In this document: in pieces, positions 13,001 to 28,000 of the stretch | Layout: every line of letters begins with the position of its first letter | How positions within the stretch are numbered: position 1 is the stretch's first letter | NCBI RefSeq assembly: GCF_030867145.1 | Contig: NC_134433.1 | Location: 10,243,216-10,307,215, forward strand | Origin: Opisthocomus hoazin | Taxonomy: Eukaryota; Chordata; Aves; Opisthocomiformes; Opisthocomidae | Reading direction: 5' to 3' | Length of the DNA stretch: 64,000 bases | Notes under the pieces: model-generated | Seen by the model: only the letters and a program-made list of their open reading frames with translations | What the model was told of the DNA's origin: nothing | Databases searched by the model: none | Position numbers and translations under genes: made by a program

Positions 13001-16000
13001 AATCAACCAACTTCAAACTTGCTTTGTTCTTCTGCAAAAACCAAATGAAAGCTCACAAGACTATCAAAGTAGTACATACCATGCTCACAGCCATAAACCT
13101 CAATGATGTCTAAAAAACAGGCTGCTGGCAGAAACTTCTGGAACCGAGACAAATCCCCCTCTAATACAGCTCCTTCTGCTTCTCCTCTGCTCCAGAGGAA
13201 TCGCTATTCTTACTGCATCCACTTCATTTCCTTTCCCCATAGGAGTGGTGCTTTGCTTCCGTACAATCAGATGACCACTTCACCTAGTGCTGTCGACGGA
13301 GCAGACCGATGCGCAAGCCAGACACCTTCACCCCACGTCTAGCTATGCCACACGGTTTGCTGTAGACACACTCCAGCTGACTCTGAGTCTAACTAGTCTA
13401 TCCATGCAAAACGATGTTCTGACATCCCCCAAACCAATATGACTACTTAAGCCCAGGCAAAATCCATCAGCCTTGCTATTCAGCAAGTTATTGCTTACAT
13501 TTCCAAAATGAGCGCTACCTCTGCTGTTAGCACCACGCACTGCTGCGCAGCAAAGGTAATGAGTGCCACACTTGCTTTACGGCGCATGTCACAGCAAATT
13601 AATTTACTGTCTTACTCTTCTAGGAGAGACAATTAGACAAAAGGTAGGATCCTTGAAGGCAGAGCTGAGGTTCCCCGTGAATACTCATTCATCAACAGCT
13701 CCTGCCGGCTGTGCCCTATGTCAAAAAAGCAGATTTCTAAGCCTTGGGAACTTGGACACTGATGGCTGAGAGAATGCTCTTCCATTAGTCATAACTCAAG
13801 TGCAAACAGCCTCTAGTAAACACAGATGCACTGGGGACAGGGATTAACCTAGAGACGAGGACACTGTAATGAGTTGTTCTGTATTTGCCCTCTTCAAATC
13901 TGGCTCTCGTCAGAAGAGTAAACAGATCTCATCTTTAGCAACAGTGTCTTCAAAGGAGTGTTGCTAAAAATCAAGGTTAACACTACTTATTGAGACACAC
14001 ACCATTACAGTTAGAGGGTCACTGCAAATTTGCTGGGACATTATTATTAGTCCTTTGCATATTGAATACGACTGCCATGGTATCAGGAATGGGAAGAAAG
14101 AGTGTAGGGGATGAGGGCAGCGAAAGGATAAAAACTAAAACCATCTTGACACTGCAGGAATACACCACCTTTCATGTCAAACTAGGACAGACACACGGCC
14201 ACATCCCAGTGAGAAAGTCCCTACTGAGAGCTAAAGTACGCTCCCACTTCCCAGCACGAGCACCACCACAAAAAGGGCTGCCGCCAGCTGCTTTTTACTT
14301 CTCAGTAGCCCTCTTCCATGCTTGAGAGTATTTTATACTGTCGCTGCTTTGGCTCCATCTAGACAGCCTCCCGCCTGCACACAACATGGAAGGAGCACTA
14401 CAGTATTTTGAACTGTGGACATGAAACAGAGACCGCGATCACCTGCTCTCTTGGCCCCACTTAAAGGCTTACCACTGCCCCGGGCTTTCTTTTAGGAGCC
14501 AAAGGAAGAAAGAGAAGGCTGTACGGGTGGTCAGTTCTCTCAAGAGGACAGAAGCTGGTGTCCTCTCTACAGAGACTTACAGTACTTTAGCTGAAACAAG
14601 GGAAACCTGTGCACTGACACTATACTCAGCCAGGCATGGTTAGGTTTTTATTTAACTCTGCTGTCAGGCAATGCTCATGGGAACACACTTTAGCAAAAGC
14701 TAAACGAGCTCAGCTGAAATTATACCACTTATGTGACATTTTGTACTCTGTTATCAGTTTAGTGAAAAGTACCAACAACACAGAATAAGTCTTCTCTCTC
14801 TTCACAGGCTTTCTGAGCTCCTGTCAGGCCTATGAGCTTAATTTACAGAGAAATTAACAGGGACACCACAAAAAAACCCAAAAAAATTCTATTATGAGCA
14901 TTTTGGTGGATGTTCAACTAGCAGAGCTCATTTCAGACTGTTGTTCTGGACAACTGCAGAGGTTCTTGGGAACTTACCTGCATAAGCATCTAGGCTAAAG
15001 AGAGCACACTCCAAACAAAGCTACGAGCTACATGGACCTTTAACACTAGATAAGCAGAGTCACTCTATGCTTCTGCAAACTCCACTTAAGTGCCCCCAGA
15101 TCTCTGTAATTCCATGCATGTGTTCTGTTCAGCTGAAACAGTGACAAAACATTTCATAATACTGAGTTCCTCTGCACAACCTCTTCTCCTTCCCCCTTCA
15201 AAATGTCAGGCCCATAGCTATTTAAAGGAGGTCCTCGTGGATACATGGTCACTGTTCCACTGAAGCCAGTACAGTAAATTATTCCATCAGGGAAGATTTT
15301 TCTGCCTTGCTCTGCCTGCAAGCTGATGTCCGAGAGGAGCACACCACCCTCCTGTGACACACTCAACTGAAGCTCACAAGTCCTACTGTTCAGCTGGAGC
15401 TTTGCCCATGAGTGTTGGGTATCCAGGTGACTTACAGAATCATAAAGGTTGGAAAAGACCTCTAAGATCATGAAGTCCAACCGTCAACCCAACACCACCG
15501 TGCCTGCTAAACCATGCCCTGAAAACTCAATTGCCAATACAGGAGCAAGAAAATCTGTGTAATGTGAGAATGAGACGGCGAGGCCCATCACTGTTTTTAA
15601 AGACTGAGAACCACAGACAATCTCAAGTTTCAGATACTTGCCTCAACCTTGATGGCACATCGCCCAATTGCTCGGACAGCCTTGCGCACAAAGTCAACAT
15701 CCACCTCGGTAGCGTATTCCTTGAGTTCTGCCAAGACCTGCAGAGAAAGCACACCAGTGTGAGTCCCTGGGGTCACAGAGAAACAATATCACATTCTGAC
15801 AAGTGATGGTACTTGTGTACAGAAGAAGGCAGTTGCCTGTAAGAACTCAGCTGTAAGCAAAAATTCACTAAAAAGAGAATTGATTCTGTTTTAACCTAAC
15901 GATTTATTGTACTTATTGTTCTACAGTGAATGTTCTACACTTGCTGCATGCAAAGCTCTAAGCAACAACCATTTTTGATCTCTCATTTTCTGTGCACAGA

Positions 16001-19000
16001 TGAACCTCTGGATCCCAAAGGAGGACAAGGAGGAGATCTGAGAACACCCTGGAACACCTATACAGAGATTAATAACAGCGTGAAGATTTTTTTCCCTCTT
16101 AAGAATAAGATTTACTTTTTTATCTTGGTTTTTTTTGCTAATGGAAACGGAACAAGGGCTTAAACCAGGACCTGCTGAGATCTTACAGATCCCTAATTAA
16201 AAAGCTACTTTATCTTAACCAAATCGCTTTGTTTCGAAAAAATAATTTTAAAAAACCCTACACAATTTATACTCCCTAAAAATCTCATTTATTTCAGTTT
16301 CGTGTCAAACATGACATCTGGGATTGTAACATGATGTCACAAATAGATCACAATGAAGAGGTGAACAGCACAAAGCAAGACAGTTGCTCCAAATCTCTCT
16401 AGTTGATGCCAATTGCTCAGAACAATGACAAGATAAAAAGGCCTTGAAGGGCCAGACTGCAGACAAATAAATCTGCAAGCAGAGAGGACATTTGTGTTTT
16501 GAAGTTTTATTATTTCCTTGGATGATCCATGTTGCACAGTACATAGAACACCCCGGCGTAGTAGCTTATCAAACACTGCCCGAGACAGAGAGCCTTGGAT
16601 ACAACCAGTCTGCTGCCTTGGTCTAGAACGGGCACGGAGATGCAGAATCTCCACAAGCCGCACAGGGAAGATGTGGATAGAAACCTGCTCTCCTTGGGTC
16701 TCAATTCAGGGCGTATTCTGATGAAGCTTGAGTTATTTTTAGGAATGCCTCTTTAGAACCAGGAAGGGATTCATTCGTTAGTCTGCAGATCCCAGTCCCA
16801 GACTCTGCCCTCCAAACACCACTGCCTTTCATCCAAACAACCTGCATTATCTAAACATTATGCAATAAAATTGGTATGGAGCCTACCAAAAGCAAATAGA
16901 AAATTCTGAATACATTCTCATGGACAAATTTTTAAAATGTTTTTCATGTCCTCAGCACAAACAGGGCATGAATTATCTTACTCTGTTCCAAAAAAAAAAA
17001 AAAAAAAAAGCGCGCAGAGGAGATTGCTGCAGAGAACTGCTTAAAAATGTCACATTAAATGAAACTCCTCTGTGACAATTAGGATAGCACAATAATAGCA
17101 CTAACCAGAGGCATTAATCTTTCTGCATTAGTGTTAGGCCTTGTGGCCAGGGTCACATGTGAGAACATTTCCTTTAAGAAAGGAATTTGGATTAAAACAA
17201 CATCAAATCCAAGGAGAATCTACACCATAAAGCAGCCTCAATTTAGTTTAGCTTTTAGCTTGGTGCAATTTCCACTCTGGAAGCAAGTTAAGCAAAATAA
17301 AGGTTATTCTAGTTCTGAAAAGTGCCTGTGCAGAGGTTTAACAATTTAACTAATACACTTGAAATTCACACTTTGGCAATGTTTGGCCTTTCTGAATGCC
17401 TCTGTTGCAGACACACCTCTCACTTGAAACAAGCCTCTCATTCCAACCTCTGCACTCGCAGTGACTCATTTGACAGGAGACATCAGCTCTCTTCCTGGAA
17501 TTGTAATCTGTAAAACAAGATCTACCTAATGGTCACGATGCAAGACATAGCATGCTATTAACGTTTAAATCACGGAGGAAACTCCACCACCTCCCATCAA
17601 GTAGCTGCAAAGAGCACTCTGCCAGCGACAGTGATGCCTAAGAGCCAGCACAACACTAGCGGTAGCTGCACACATCCTCACACAAGGACCACGAAAGGGT
17701 TTTCCATCCCCAGAACACGTGCAGGACTCGCTCAGCTGACCTGGGCAATGTTTGCTTGAGAAGCTAGTCGGATCATGATGTCCAGTTTCTCCAGTTTGAC
17801 ATAGATGGGGTCGTTGTACTTCACAAAGAACACCTTGATTTCCTGCTTCAGAATTTCAGGCCTGGAGGGAACAGAACATTGTTTCACTCAAGACTGGTAA
17901 AATCGATGAGCTCTATCCTAACCAAAGGTATCTTTTGTTTTAGAAATCTACCCAAACATTCACTGAGAAACAGAACCATGTCACTTTGCATCCAGGACAT
18001 GCAAACATATGAAAAAAACAATTTAAAGAAAGTTAGAAGGCTGGAGAAAAAGATTGTTTAAATATAAAATGCAGAATTCAGGCATCTCTAACTATGTCTA
18101 CTATTCCACCTCCTCCATTTGAACTGCTAAGTCAAGCACTGCAGACAGCCAGTCGACACGGAAAGAATAACATCCTCATCTCAATGCAAAACCCACCTAC
18201 AAACTAATTTTCTGCTTTCACTTCTAAGATACTAGTGTACAGTAACTCTGCCCTGAATACAATCACAAAGTGCTATCCAACCTACCCCAACTTTCCATCA
18301 AGAAGCAGCAGTATTTAAACATGCATGTGGGAGTAAACTGGAAAAAACCAACTCACTGTGCATCACTATGTCACCAGCCTGGTTCTTCTATGCTGAAGAG
18401 AACAGCATAAGCACACTGAGTTTCTGCAGGTCACTATGAAATGCAAAGTTACACTCTCCTTCCTATTTGCAATCTGATTTATAGTCTAATGAGTGGGTGG
18501 TTCTTACTGCTCTTAAGAAGGTGGTGGAGAGAGAGACAGGTAAAGAAATACTGTATGATACTGGCATCACAAGTACGCCATAAAGAAAATCACGTCAGGC
18601 TACCAGAGTCATGAGACTGTTTAATCCGTCCCGAGGTATCCGACTCCGGATTAAACAAAGTGCTGTGCATGTGGAAATATCTGAAGGTCCGAGAAAACCA
18701 GATGCTCTTCAACAACCCAAGCATAACACCCCTGTGAGGCTTTACCTTTTCTGCACAATCAAGTTGATGTTTCTCAGGGCAACATATTGAACTTCAGGCT
18801 CTCCAGACAACAGGGTCACCAGTGGAGGGGCAAGTTTCTTCAGCAGCATGTTGTAATAGTCAGAGTCCTTGGGAAGAAGTTCCAAGAACTTCATCAAGAC
18901 CTTCACCGCTGACAATACCACTGCTGAGTTGGCGTGAGACAGCCGAGGGGTCACTCGTTCACAAATACTGGAGACAGAGGAGTAAGAAAGGGTTCACATT

Positions 19001-22000
19001 TATTTCCAAACAGAAGTATTTCAGATCTTATCTGAATTTAGGAGATTTAGCTGGAAACAGCTTCCTCCGACACTTGTTTGATTTGCTTCTGTTCACAAAG
19101 AACAGGCAAAGACCTGCTTCCCTGAACACAGCAGGAAGCCAACAAGAATGACTTCTCTCACAGCTTCAGGTTTCTCTCCTGCCACAGTTAGCTCAGGAAC
19201 TCCTCCAGCTCTCAGCACTACAGTCCCAACGTATGTTCAGTTATTAGCTTTTTCTGCCTTTGCCTGGTGGCATTCTCTATTTCTGTGATCTTGTCTGTCA
19301 CTTGCAATCATAACTTCAACAAAACAGCTATCAGAAAAACACTTTAGCCCCCATACAATGATTCGGAGGCGACACACGCTTCTGGCTTGTTTGGAGAGTT
19401 TGCTGCCATTTAAACCATTTGTTTCTGCAGAAAAAGGTTTCTGCTACTCTGAAGACATAGGGAAAAAGCGACCTAAATATCTTCCCAAGCCTCAGCTTCG
19501 CCACTTGCCTCGGTGGATCCTACAGTCAGCAGCATCATAAACAACCCATCCCAAGCAGAAAGGAAGTTGGGGTTCATATGGTCTTTCTTACAGCATCTGT
19601 CAAGTTTCTTCCCACCCCCTCCCGCATATTGCCAACCCAGAACAATCTTACTCCCATCTGTGCCTCAAAGTTTCTTTCCCTGAAAAATCTGCTTTCAGCC
19701 ACCCCGGAAGGGAAGCAGCAGGGCTAAGTGAAGAGCAGAGGAGTCTCTAAGTCCAAGCCAGGGGCAGCCCCCAGCTACCACTGCCCAAGGTCACCCGGCG
19801 TACCAAAGCTGCTCCGTCTCTCCTTGCCTCAGTCTCTCCACGTGCAGGGGTAATGACACCAGCCTTGCTGCAAAGGAGAACACTATATAGAACTAGATGC
19901 TGTCATTCTCCTCTCTGAAATAAGGGAGGCTCTGAGAGTTAATCTCCACACAAAGGAGTAAAAGTAGTTACTGCCCCATCCAGTTTTACACACCGCTCTC
20001 CAGAGGAATTACAGATGAGGAACTGGGACATGTTCACAGTTGTTCAAACCAGTGGCCCCTTTCTGACAAAGCTAGGATAATACTGGCTTGACACCCTGGA
20101 GATCTCTGCAGGTTTCTAGCACTCATTAATAGCTGTTTCTGGCACAGAAACACAACACAAGGGGGAGAGGAAAAAAAAAAAAAAGTCAGCAAGACTACTA
20201 GCAAGCTTCTTTAAAAAAAGTAGATTCTCTGTTGTGCCTCAAAAAAGTCACTGAAGAAACACCAAATCCAAAGAGGCCTGCCCAGGATTTTGCATGTGGG
20301 CTTGTGCCCCTTCACCCCCCACACCATCTACATGAAATACATTGTCTGAGAACTCCTCTTTTCCAAGTAATTTTCCCTGCTGGTTCCTTGTTCTCCTGGG
20401 TACAGAATCTGACTTTTTGTGACTCTGGACACAGATAACGAGGCAGCTTGAAGTGCAAAAATTAACACTCTACTACCTAAACCCTAAGGTCTTTGTATTT
20501 AGGTTTAATTATTGCAGCTAAAGGTAAAAGCACAAGGAGGAATTTGAAGTCATAACAAAAATAACTTCTCACCTTTATTTTCAGTCCTATCATATCACAG
20601 ATTAGTTTTCAGATGGAAAAAATACCCCAGTCTCAGACCTGCAGTACTTTGGAAGCCCCTAAACCTATAAGCGCTACTTGCCCCTCAAAGCAGCAAAACC
20701 AGATCTGAAAGCTCTGCTTTAGAACAGAACATCCTCCGAACAGTGCTTCCAGATGGGTTAACCACTGTTATAGGTTTGGTCTTGGGCTGACCCCCTCTCA
20801 GCAGTGCCATTTCCTGTAAGAACAAGCCTTTTAAATGGAAAAAAGTAAAAAACCCAAAGCTAACGATACACAGAAAGTGATTCTGCAAAAGGGAAGGCGC
20901 AGGCTTCCAGCATCAGCCCAAACTACCAAAAGTTGCTTCCCTTTTAAACCTCTTTTACTTCAAGTCTTGCTCGTGCTGTTGCGTACTTGAACAGAGACCC
21001 CTGTTAACCTCGAGCCCTTTTCAGAGCTGTAAAACGCCTGTGCCAAGAGCAGGAACAACCATACCTCTGAGCTTCGCGATCATCCTTGGGGTTGTAGTTG
21101 GACAAACAGTCCAGGATGAAGATCTGGCCCCATTCTGTGCACTCATTTAAAGCTGTCAGCAGCTTGTTAATGTTCTGCGGGTTCAAATCCAGAAGGTTGC
21201 TGTTGGGATGCGATTCACTGATCTCCGACAAGGCAGCCACAGCATTCGCTACCACCTGGCAGAAGAGACAAGACGACGCGTTTTTTGATAGCACGTCATC
21301 AGTGGTTTGACAGGAATTAACTTGGGCTTAGCATGGGTTACACATGGGAAACAAACATGGAGATCCTGGTGTGTGCTATCAGCTGCTCAGCAGCAGCTGC
21401 CATGTCAGTCATCCAAGCCTTCAGGGACCCAGAACAACCTCACAACCAACCTGGAGAGCCCAAAGCTTGTCTGTAGCCTTGCTCTTTGCCAAAACTTGAA
21501 GAGTTTCTTGGGAAGCAAGTGAAAAAATAGCAACGTAGCAGGAGGGGGTTGCCCACACACAGAGGAAACACGAAAAGCCAGCATGGATGCAAAGAGTATT
21601 TTGCTACAGAAATTACAACTTCAAAGTATTTTTGTTGAAGATAAGCAAAAGTTAAAGTCTCCTCTGGACAGAACTGGGACCCGGGACCAGGACCTCACAT
21701 GAGACTTTACTCTGGGGGGAGCTAGAGACAGCATCAGAACATCCACAGGGAACAAGAACACCTCATCTTCCTGTAGGCTCCAGGCTTCCACCCTAGCTTG
21801 CTTCAAGCAGGCATCATCTCCCCCCACTTCCAGGAGATGCTCAGCTGATACAGCCAAGGTCTCAAAACCTCTAACTGCCCTACTCATTCAGGAATGGATG
21901 ACTCTTGCCTGATTTCCCCTTGGCGGTCCCATGGCACGTGGCTTAATGCGATCCGAGAAACGAGAAGAACTGTCTCCTTGGTAAGGTGGAGACATCAGGT

Positions 22001-25000
22001 TCCAGGCAGCCTTCAGCTCTGTAGCAACACTTGTCAGGTCACCCAGTTTGAAAGCAAACACAATTCCCCTAAAATGGACTTCTGCTAAATTTATAACAAC
22101 ACATATTTCAATCCCAAATAGTCTCCATAGCATCCATTTGTCTGCTTTACGGAGTCCCTTTAAAGCAAGCACACCAGCACAACTCATCACTGAAAATATT
22201 CTTGCTACATTTAAGACCATCTAAGGTCTTCTCTTTTCTAAGCATGGATGAAAGTAAGCAGAGGGGAGGCCCAGGGTCCAGCTTGACAAGACAGAGAAGC
22301 AGGAGTGCAACACAAACTCCTAATTCTTAGTTCCATACTCTAGTTCAACAGCTATTCTAACAGAAGCCATGTGAAAATTTTTAAAATAGAAAAGCTGCAG
22401 AATATATAGACAAAACCTGAAAAATTGCAGACAAGACAAAAGCATTTTATTTAACTAACCAAAAAAGGGATGTAAGCCCGAGTTTGACACACAAAACTGA
22501 CATGCCCTATGAAAAGGCATTTTCAGAATACTTTACAATGTATATCGTGTTCAGCCCAACTCACAATTCATACCCGGCTAAAATAACGATTTATAGCACT
22601 ATTTTCTATGGGATTAAGGCATAGCAACATCTTATCTAAAATTGTCTGATTCTTTGGATGACTAAAGATGCTTTTGATGCAGTACACTGAAAACAAGAAC
22701 AGCGTGACCAGAAAATTCTCAGTATTATTCCCATCACTACTTGTCATTAAACCAAGATATTCCAAAGTCATTGCACAGGCACAGTAATGTTGATTGTTTT
22801 GCATTTCACACCTAGAGGTCAGAGATAGGATTCTGATCCAAGATTTTATGAATTTCATTAGTTGAATGAGCCTTCTGTCACCAAAATCATTAGCAATCAG
22901 AACTGCTGCCTTCTTGTACTGTTTTAATGAGTAACTTATTAAAATATGCTGCTTATTCTTCTCATTATTTAATTTGCCTAATTTCTGAATAGTTAATGTG
23001 ACACAGCATAAAATCAAAGTAAAAGACAGTTTAAATTTCATTATATTTTAGAAGTTCATAAGTGAAGGCAAATCATAAAAGCAACTGAAAATTTCAAAAC
23101 CATTATGAGAAAACACTTCTAAAATGAAATGAGGACCTGGGAAAAAATTTGAAGTAATAAAATAGTGACAGAGCATCACAGAAAGACACCTGTCAGTGGT
23201 ACTACGGAACAGGGCTGAGCTTTGGCAAATGCCCTCCCACTGCCAGGCACTACCTTCACTGCAGTAGTAGGGCCATGTGGATGTCCCAAACTCTGGGAGC
23301 AAGCACAAGCCAAAGCAGCTGCGCTTTGGCTTCCTTCCTTGCAGAGTAAGTGAGGTCTATCACTTTGAGTCTGCCACAGGCAAAGGATGCAGAGAAACGC
23401 TGTTACCATGGGCTGCCTGGCACACAGGAGCTCCAACCCAGAGAGTGGACTGTGAGCAAGGTCTTGCTTTTAAGAGCTTTTTGGGCTCTTTCCAGCAACT
23501 AGCACGGCAGCATGAATGCAAGCGTCCACATCAAAGCTACGGATGGGACACTACGTGGCAACCCACTAGATGTCAGATTGCCATTAAAAGCATCCACAAA
23601 AAAGTGTCAGATGCACTTAGGAGCATGGCCTGTGGTCTCCTTGAGTGTCACAGGAAAAGGACTGGAAGGGGCTGTGAAACATTTGGTGGCAGCTCAGTTC
23701 CGCCAGATGGGTTGGGACATTCAATCTCATAGTCCACAACTACAGCTGGTCCTCACCTTCTACCTTAGCAGACCAGTGCTGCTGTCAACTTGATGACAAG
23801 AAGATAAATGAAGCAAAAGGGGATAAGGGAAGGGATGGGGAATATCTTCAAACTTTAAACAACATTTATTAAAAAAAGCGTACTTGCTGGCGATTCACAC
23901 TGAACATATTGATATGTTATGGTATGCCAACAAAAATAATTAGCATCTTCAAGGCTTTTTACACAGCCGCAGCACAGTTGAAATGAAAACAGATTTCAGG
24001 AACCAGTCCAACATAAACACTGGTTCAAGTATGCACGCTCACCTCTCTTCATTGGCACTGCCATCGGCTTCATTACGAGACAGGAACACAGAGCAATACA
24101 AGCCGGCACTGCATGGTTTCATTCCAGGACATGACAACTCCTACTTTGCTGACAGCTCTCACTAAGTGACGGCTCAGGCAGCATGTAAACAAAGATTGCA
24201 GCGTTGTCCACAGTTTGGGATACTAACAGTTATCACTCGGGTATGGGAAAACGTCCATTAAGAACCAGTCAACACCAATTCATGCATTACATCGCCTGGT
24301 AACCTAGCATGTACTTCGGCAGTTGCATAAGTGTCATTGGAAATATTCAGAAAGATGTTTTGGCCAAAGAAAAGCTACAACATCAAAGCTGAACCTTAAG
24401 TCTTCAACTCAGTTGATACTTCTTCTTTAACAGAGCAACACAAGACAGCCAAGTCCAACTGCACTGCATAGCAAGTACAAGGTACCAAGTGACAAAACAA
24501 GCTACGTAACGGGTTTTCTTTAAACCTTGAAAATAAATAACAATGATTATGTACTTCTGGGGGACATATCAGAAGTAAAGCTAAAGCTTTACAAGCAGTG
24601 CAGGACGAAGTTCTGCATGGAACTAGAGAAGTTTCACAGCCAATGCCATACCTTGGCTGAGGAAAACATGCTGTAAGCTTCTTTAGCATACAGAGTATTC
24701 TCTGTTTTTCCAAACATGCAGCAAGTTCATTTTGATGAGAAACCAACCAGAAGTTGGGTAACTTATTTCACAGATTGGAAGAAGGAGACTAAAAGGACAA
24801 AAAACTAACATCTAGTATCTTTAGTTCTCAAAAAAACCAAGGTCAACACACTAGCCAGATATGTGAGCCCAAACAACTAATGAACTGAAAAAGCTTTGAA
24901 AAGCTAAAACTTATAACTCCGTGGCAAAATGCCTCACTTCACTTGCAATTAAGAACACAGTTTTAGCTTAAGCTAACAGCTACCAACCAGTTAGAATCAG

Positions 25001-28000
25001 CCTAAAAAAAACCCTAGAAAGTACAAATGTAGAGCAGATTGAAGATTCAATAATAATACTAGGTCCTTGACTTGCTGATTTAAATCACTACACCCTGGGT
25101 ACACTTCAGCAATATTCAAATGCAGTCACAGCAACATCCCGTCAGAGCACAGTTGAGCCGAATTACAATAAACCTGCTTTTTGGCTGGAATTTCCCAGCA
25201 AATTTAGACTCTGGGAGAAGTGTCACTGGGATGAGGATAGCTAAATCTCACAGACAAACAACCAAAAACCCTGCACTTGAAAAACTACATTACAGATTTA
25301 ACAAGAACCCAACATTTTTAAACCCACCTACACAAAAAACCCCCTCTGCAGCCAGAGAGGCCAGAACTGACCTCACGGAGAGCTGCAGAGGTAGGAACAC
25401 TGATTTGCCAGTTATTCCTTCTGGCAGCTCAAACCTTTAGCTCAGAGCAAATGGTATAAAACATTTTAACAAGGAGGAAAGGGGGTGGGTGAAAACCCGA
25501 GTGTCTGCCTATCAACCCACACGGAAAAGCTTTGCAGGGGGTGGGGGGACAGGGGGAAGATAGGAAGATCTAGAACACCAAACACTCAAAGCAATCAGAT
25601 TATTTTGCAAGCATCCCAGGCTAATTGGAAATTAAACCAAGTGTGTAATGGAGTTAATAAAATACAACATTCTGCTGCTTAAAACAGGAACCTCTGGCTC
25701 ACCACCCCATTCAAATGAAGAGAAAATGAAGAGAAAATGAAGAAAAGGAGGAAAAATTAAGAGGCTCTGACAAGATGCCAACGAAAGGCAGCCTTCCCCC
25801 ATAGCTGGAGGCTCCCACCCTCTGGAGAGCCAGGCACCACGTGATGTTTTCGAGAACGGAGAGGTGCTGACATTTTCCAGAGCACACTGAACGTGCACGG
25901 TATGCTCGTGTCATTAAGCACAGGCTCCCAGGTGGGATATCAGGGGCATCCACGTAGATGTGTGTTTCACAAGGCCACTTGTTTTCATGGCCATAGACGA
26001 TGCTACGGGCCTGAAAGGTCTCTGACAAGTACTGACGCAGACAAGTTTGCTCTCCCAAATACATGACCCTTACTTGTTCATTGTATTTTTCATCTACAAG
26101 CCTCCCTTTACTTTGCTTCCTTAGAAATGGTCTATGAACTATTAAAATCATCCAAGCAGGCAATCAGAGAGCCTATATGAACCTCTCACGCTGTTAATGT
26201 ATGTAGTGTGTATGGCTTTAAATTAAAAACCTGGGAGACTAACACATTCCCAGTCTATGAATAGTCTGGGAAAGTACCAGCTCACCTGTTCAGCCTTAAT
26301 TGTGACAGATTTCCAGGGCTCTGGGCAAGTCATTCATCTTCCACTAATTCCATTGCAGGAGGTTGCACTTTAGTGCCTAAAAGTCTGGAACCACACTGCT
26401 GGATACGTGATCAGTTCCCAGGCACGTCCCTAAAATTGCCCGGGTGGGGAAGATCTCCTGCTTGCTTTTTGCAAGCGGGATGAATTTTTTTGGAGGTGGC
26501 AATGGAAGGGAAGTCAAAGCATCACACCTCCCACGGCGTGCCTGCCCTAACTGGTTTTGGTACCTCCCTGCTCCTACTATGCACTGCAGAAAAACATCAC
26601 TTCATGGCAGACTAAAACACTGCTCCTGCTCTCATGCCCTTGCAAAATCCAAATGCGTTAGCTGTAAGACAGGAAACCACGCTTCCCCCAGCTGCTGAGC
26701 CTCTTGCAGTAGGTGAGCAAGAAGCTGTTCAAGGATCGCTCCAGCACAAAGGGTTTCTCCTTGGCACTGCTCAGCCCGCCAGCGCAGGAAACCAAGCTCT
26801 ACAAGAAGGCCACCGAGGGTCTGCAACCCCCTATGCTTCTTCCAAAACACACCGTGCTCCGATCCCCGCCTGGATCAGGCACCTATCACACATCAGGAAG
26901 GTTTCTTTTGTGGGTTTTTTTGTAAGGCCCTTTGCAATGTTCCTTGCAGAGGTTCTCACTGGCACCATCCAGTGGCAAACAGGGCTGTGTCTAACCCAAG
27001 CAGTTATTTAAAAGAAAGGAACCACCTAAGCATCCACAAAAACCTCACACAGCCCTAAAAAAGGGGGGTGCAGAGTTACAAAACATCATAGCTACACCAT
27101 TTTGTGACAAACAGTGCTGGTCAATAGCTAGAAGTGTCTGTTCCAACTGAAAATGTAACATAGAATGACAGAATGGTAGGGGTTGGAAGGGACCTCTGTG
27201 GGTCATCTAGTCCAACCCCCCTGCCGAAGCAGGACATCTAGACACATGTCAACAAAAATCTCCAGCATCCTGGTTGATATCAGAGATCCTGGAATGATCT
27301 ACTCGGCAAGACTAAAGCTTTGGAACTCAGACACACACTGGCAGTAGTAGCTGGAAGGAGACGGGGCTCCGATGGATGAATTTGTCAATTAAGCTTTAGA
27401 AAGGGGGGGTCTAGGAGGACAGACTGTGTAGTCATGGAAACTCATACATTTTCAAACTCGTTGCATCTCTGCCAGAGTGCTAGTACTCAAAAGGCAGGGA
27501 AAGCATGGCTCCTATGGAAAGTGCTCAAGACCAACATCCCTCATCCACAAGCTACTCAAACAAACACAAAAACCAGGTCCCATATACAGCTTAAAATTCC
27601 CTCAGACCTGTTTAGGATGACAACCTGGAGAACAAACTAGCTACTCCGTAAGTCAGACTCCAGCCCTTCTCTGGAGAAGCAGTTGCAGGAGCTCAGCCCA
27701 AAGCCTAAACTGGGTTTCCACAGGCAGAGCAAGCAGGGTCAGACTGGCTAGCCAGAAGCCGTGCCATCGGTTACAGACACCAGCTCTCCCTTCTGCCCCA
27801 GTTTAAATCTCTGCAGTCCAACTGCTGCAACACAGACGCACAAACTGGCTTCTGAACTACCCCGGCAATCTCCCACATTGCCTCTTTCAAGCACCACATA
27901 TATTAACATAGCCACTGTTTTATACAGTATACTTTATAATCTCTACCTATTTAATTTCCAGCTTGCTGCTGCTAGTTTTCTGCTCACTTTGCAGAAAGTG

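Larger units (their letters stand above)
10677..15641 (-). other. AP2B1 GC-AG intron with two CR1 fragments
   Basis: This intron is about 5 kb, starts with GC and ends with AG. It holds a plus-oriented CR1 3' end near its acceptor (10768-10977) and a minus-oriented CR1 3' end near its donor (15435-15525). The remainder is featureless to the eye. Confidence 0.8.

Noticed and set aside
15637-15642. Alternative GT donor five bases into the GC-AG intron
   Set aside because: Using it adds five bases and shifts the frame before QSAERC, which is required by the conserved protein.
25711-26163. 150-codon open frame on minus in AP2B1 intron
   Set aside because: No family resemblance, and the end of the frame is made by the purine repeat near 25717-25747. 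No splice signals in phase were evident.
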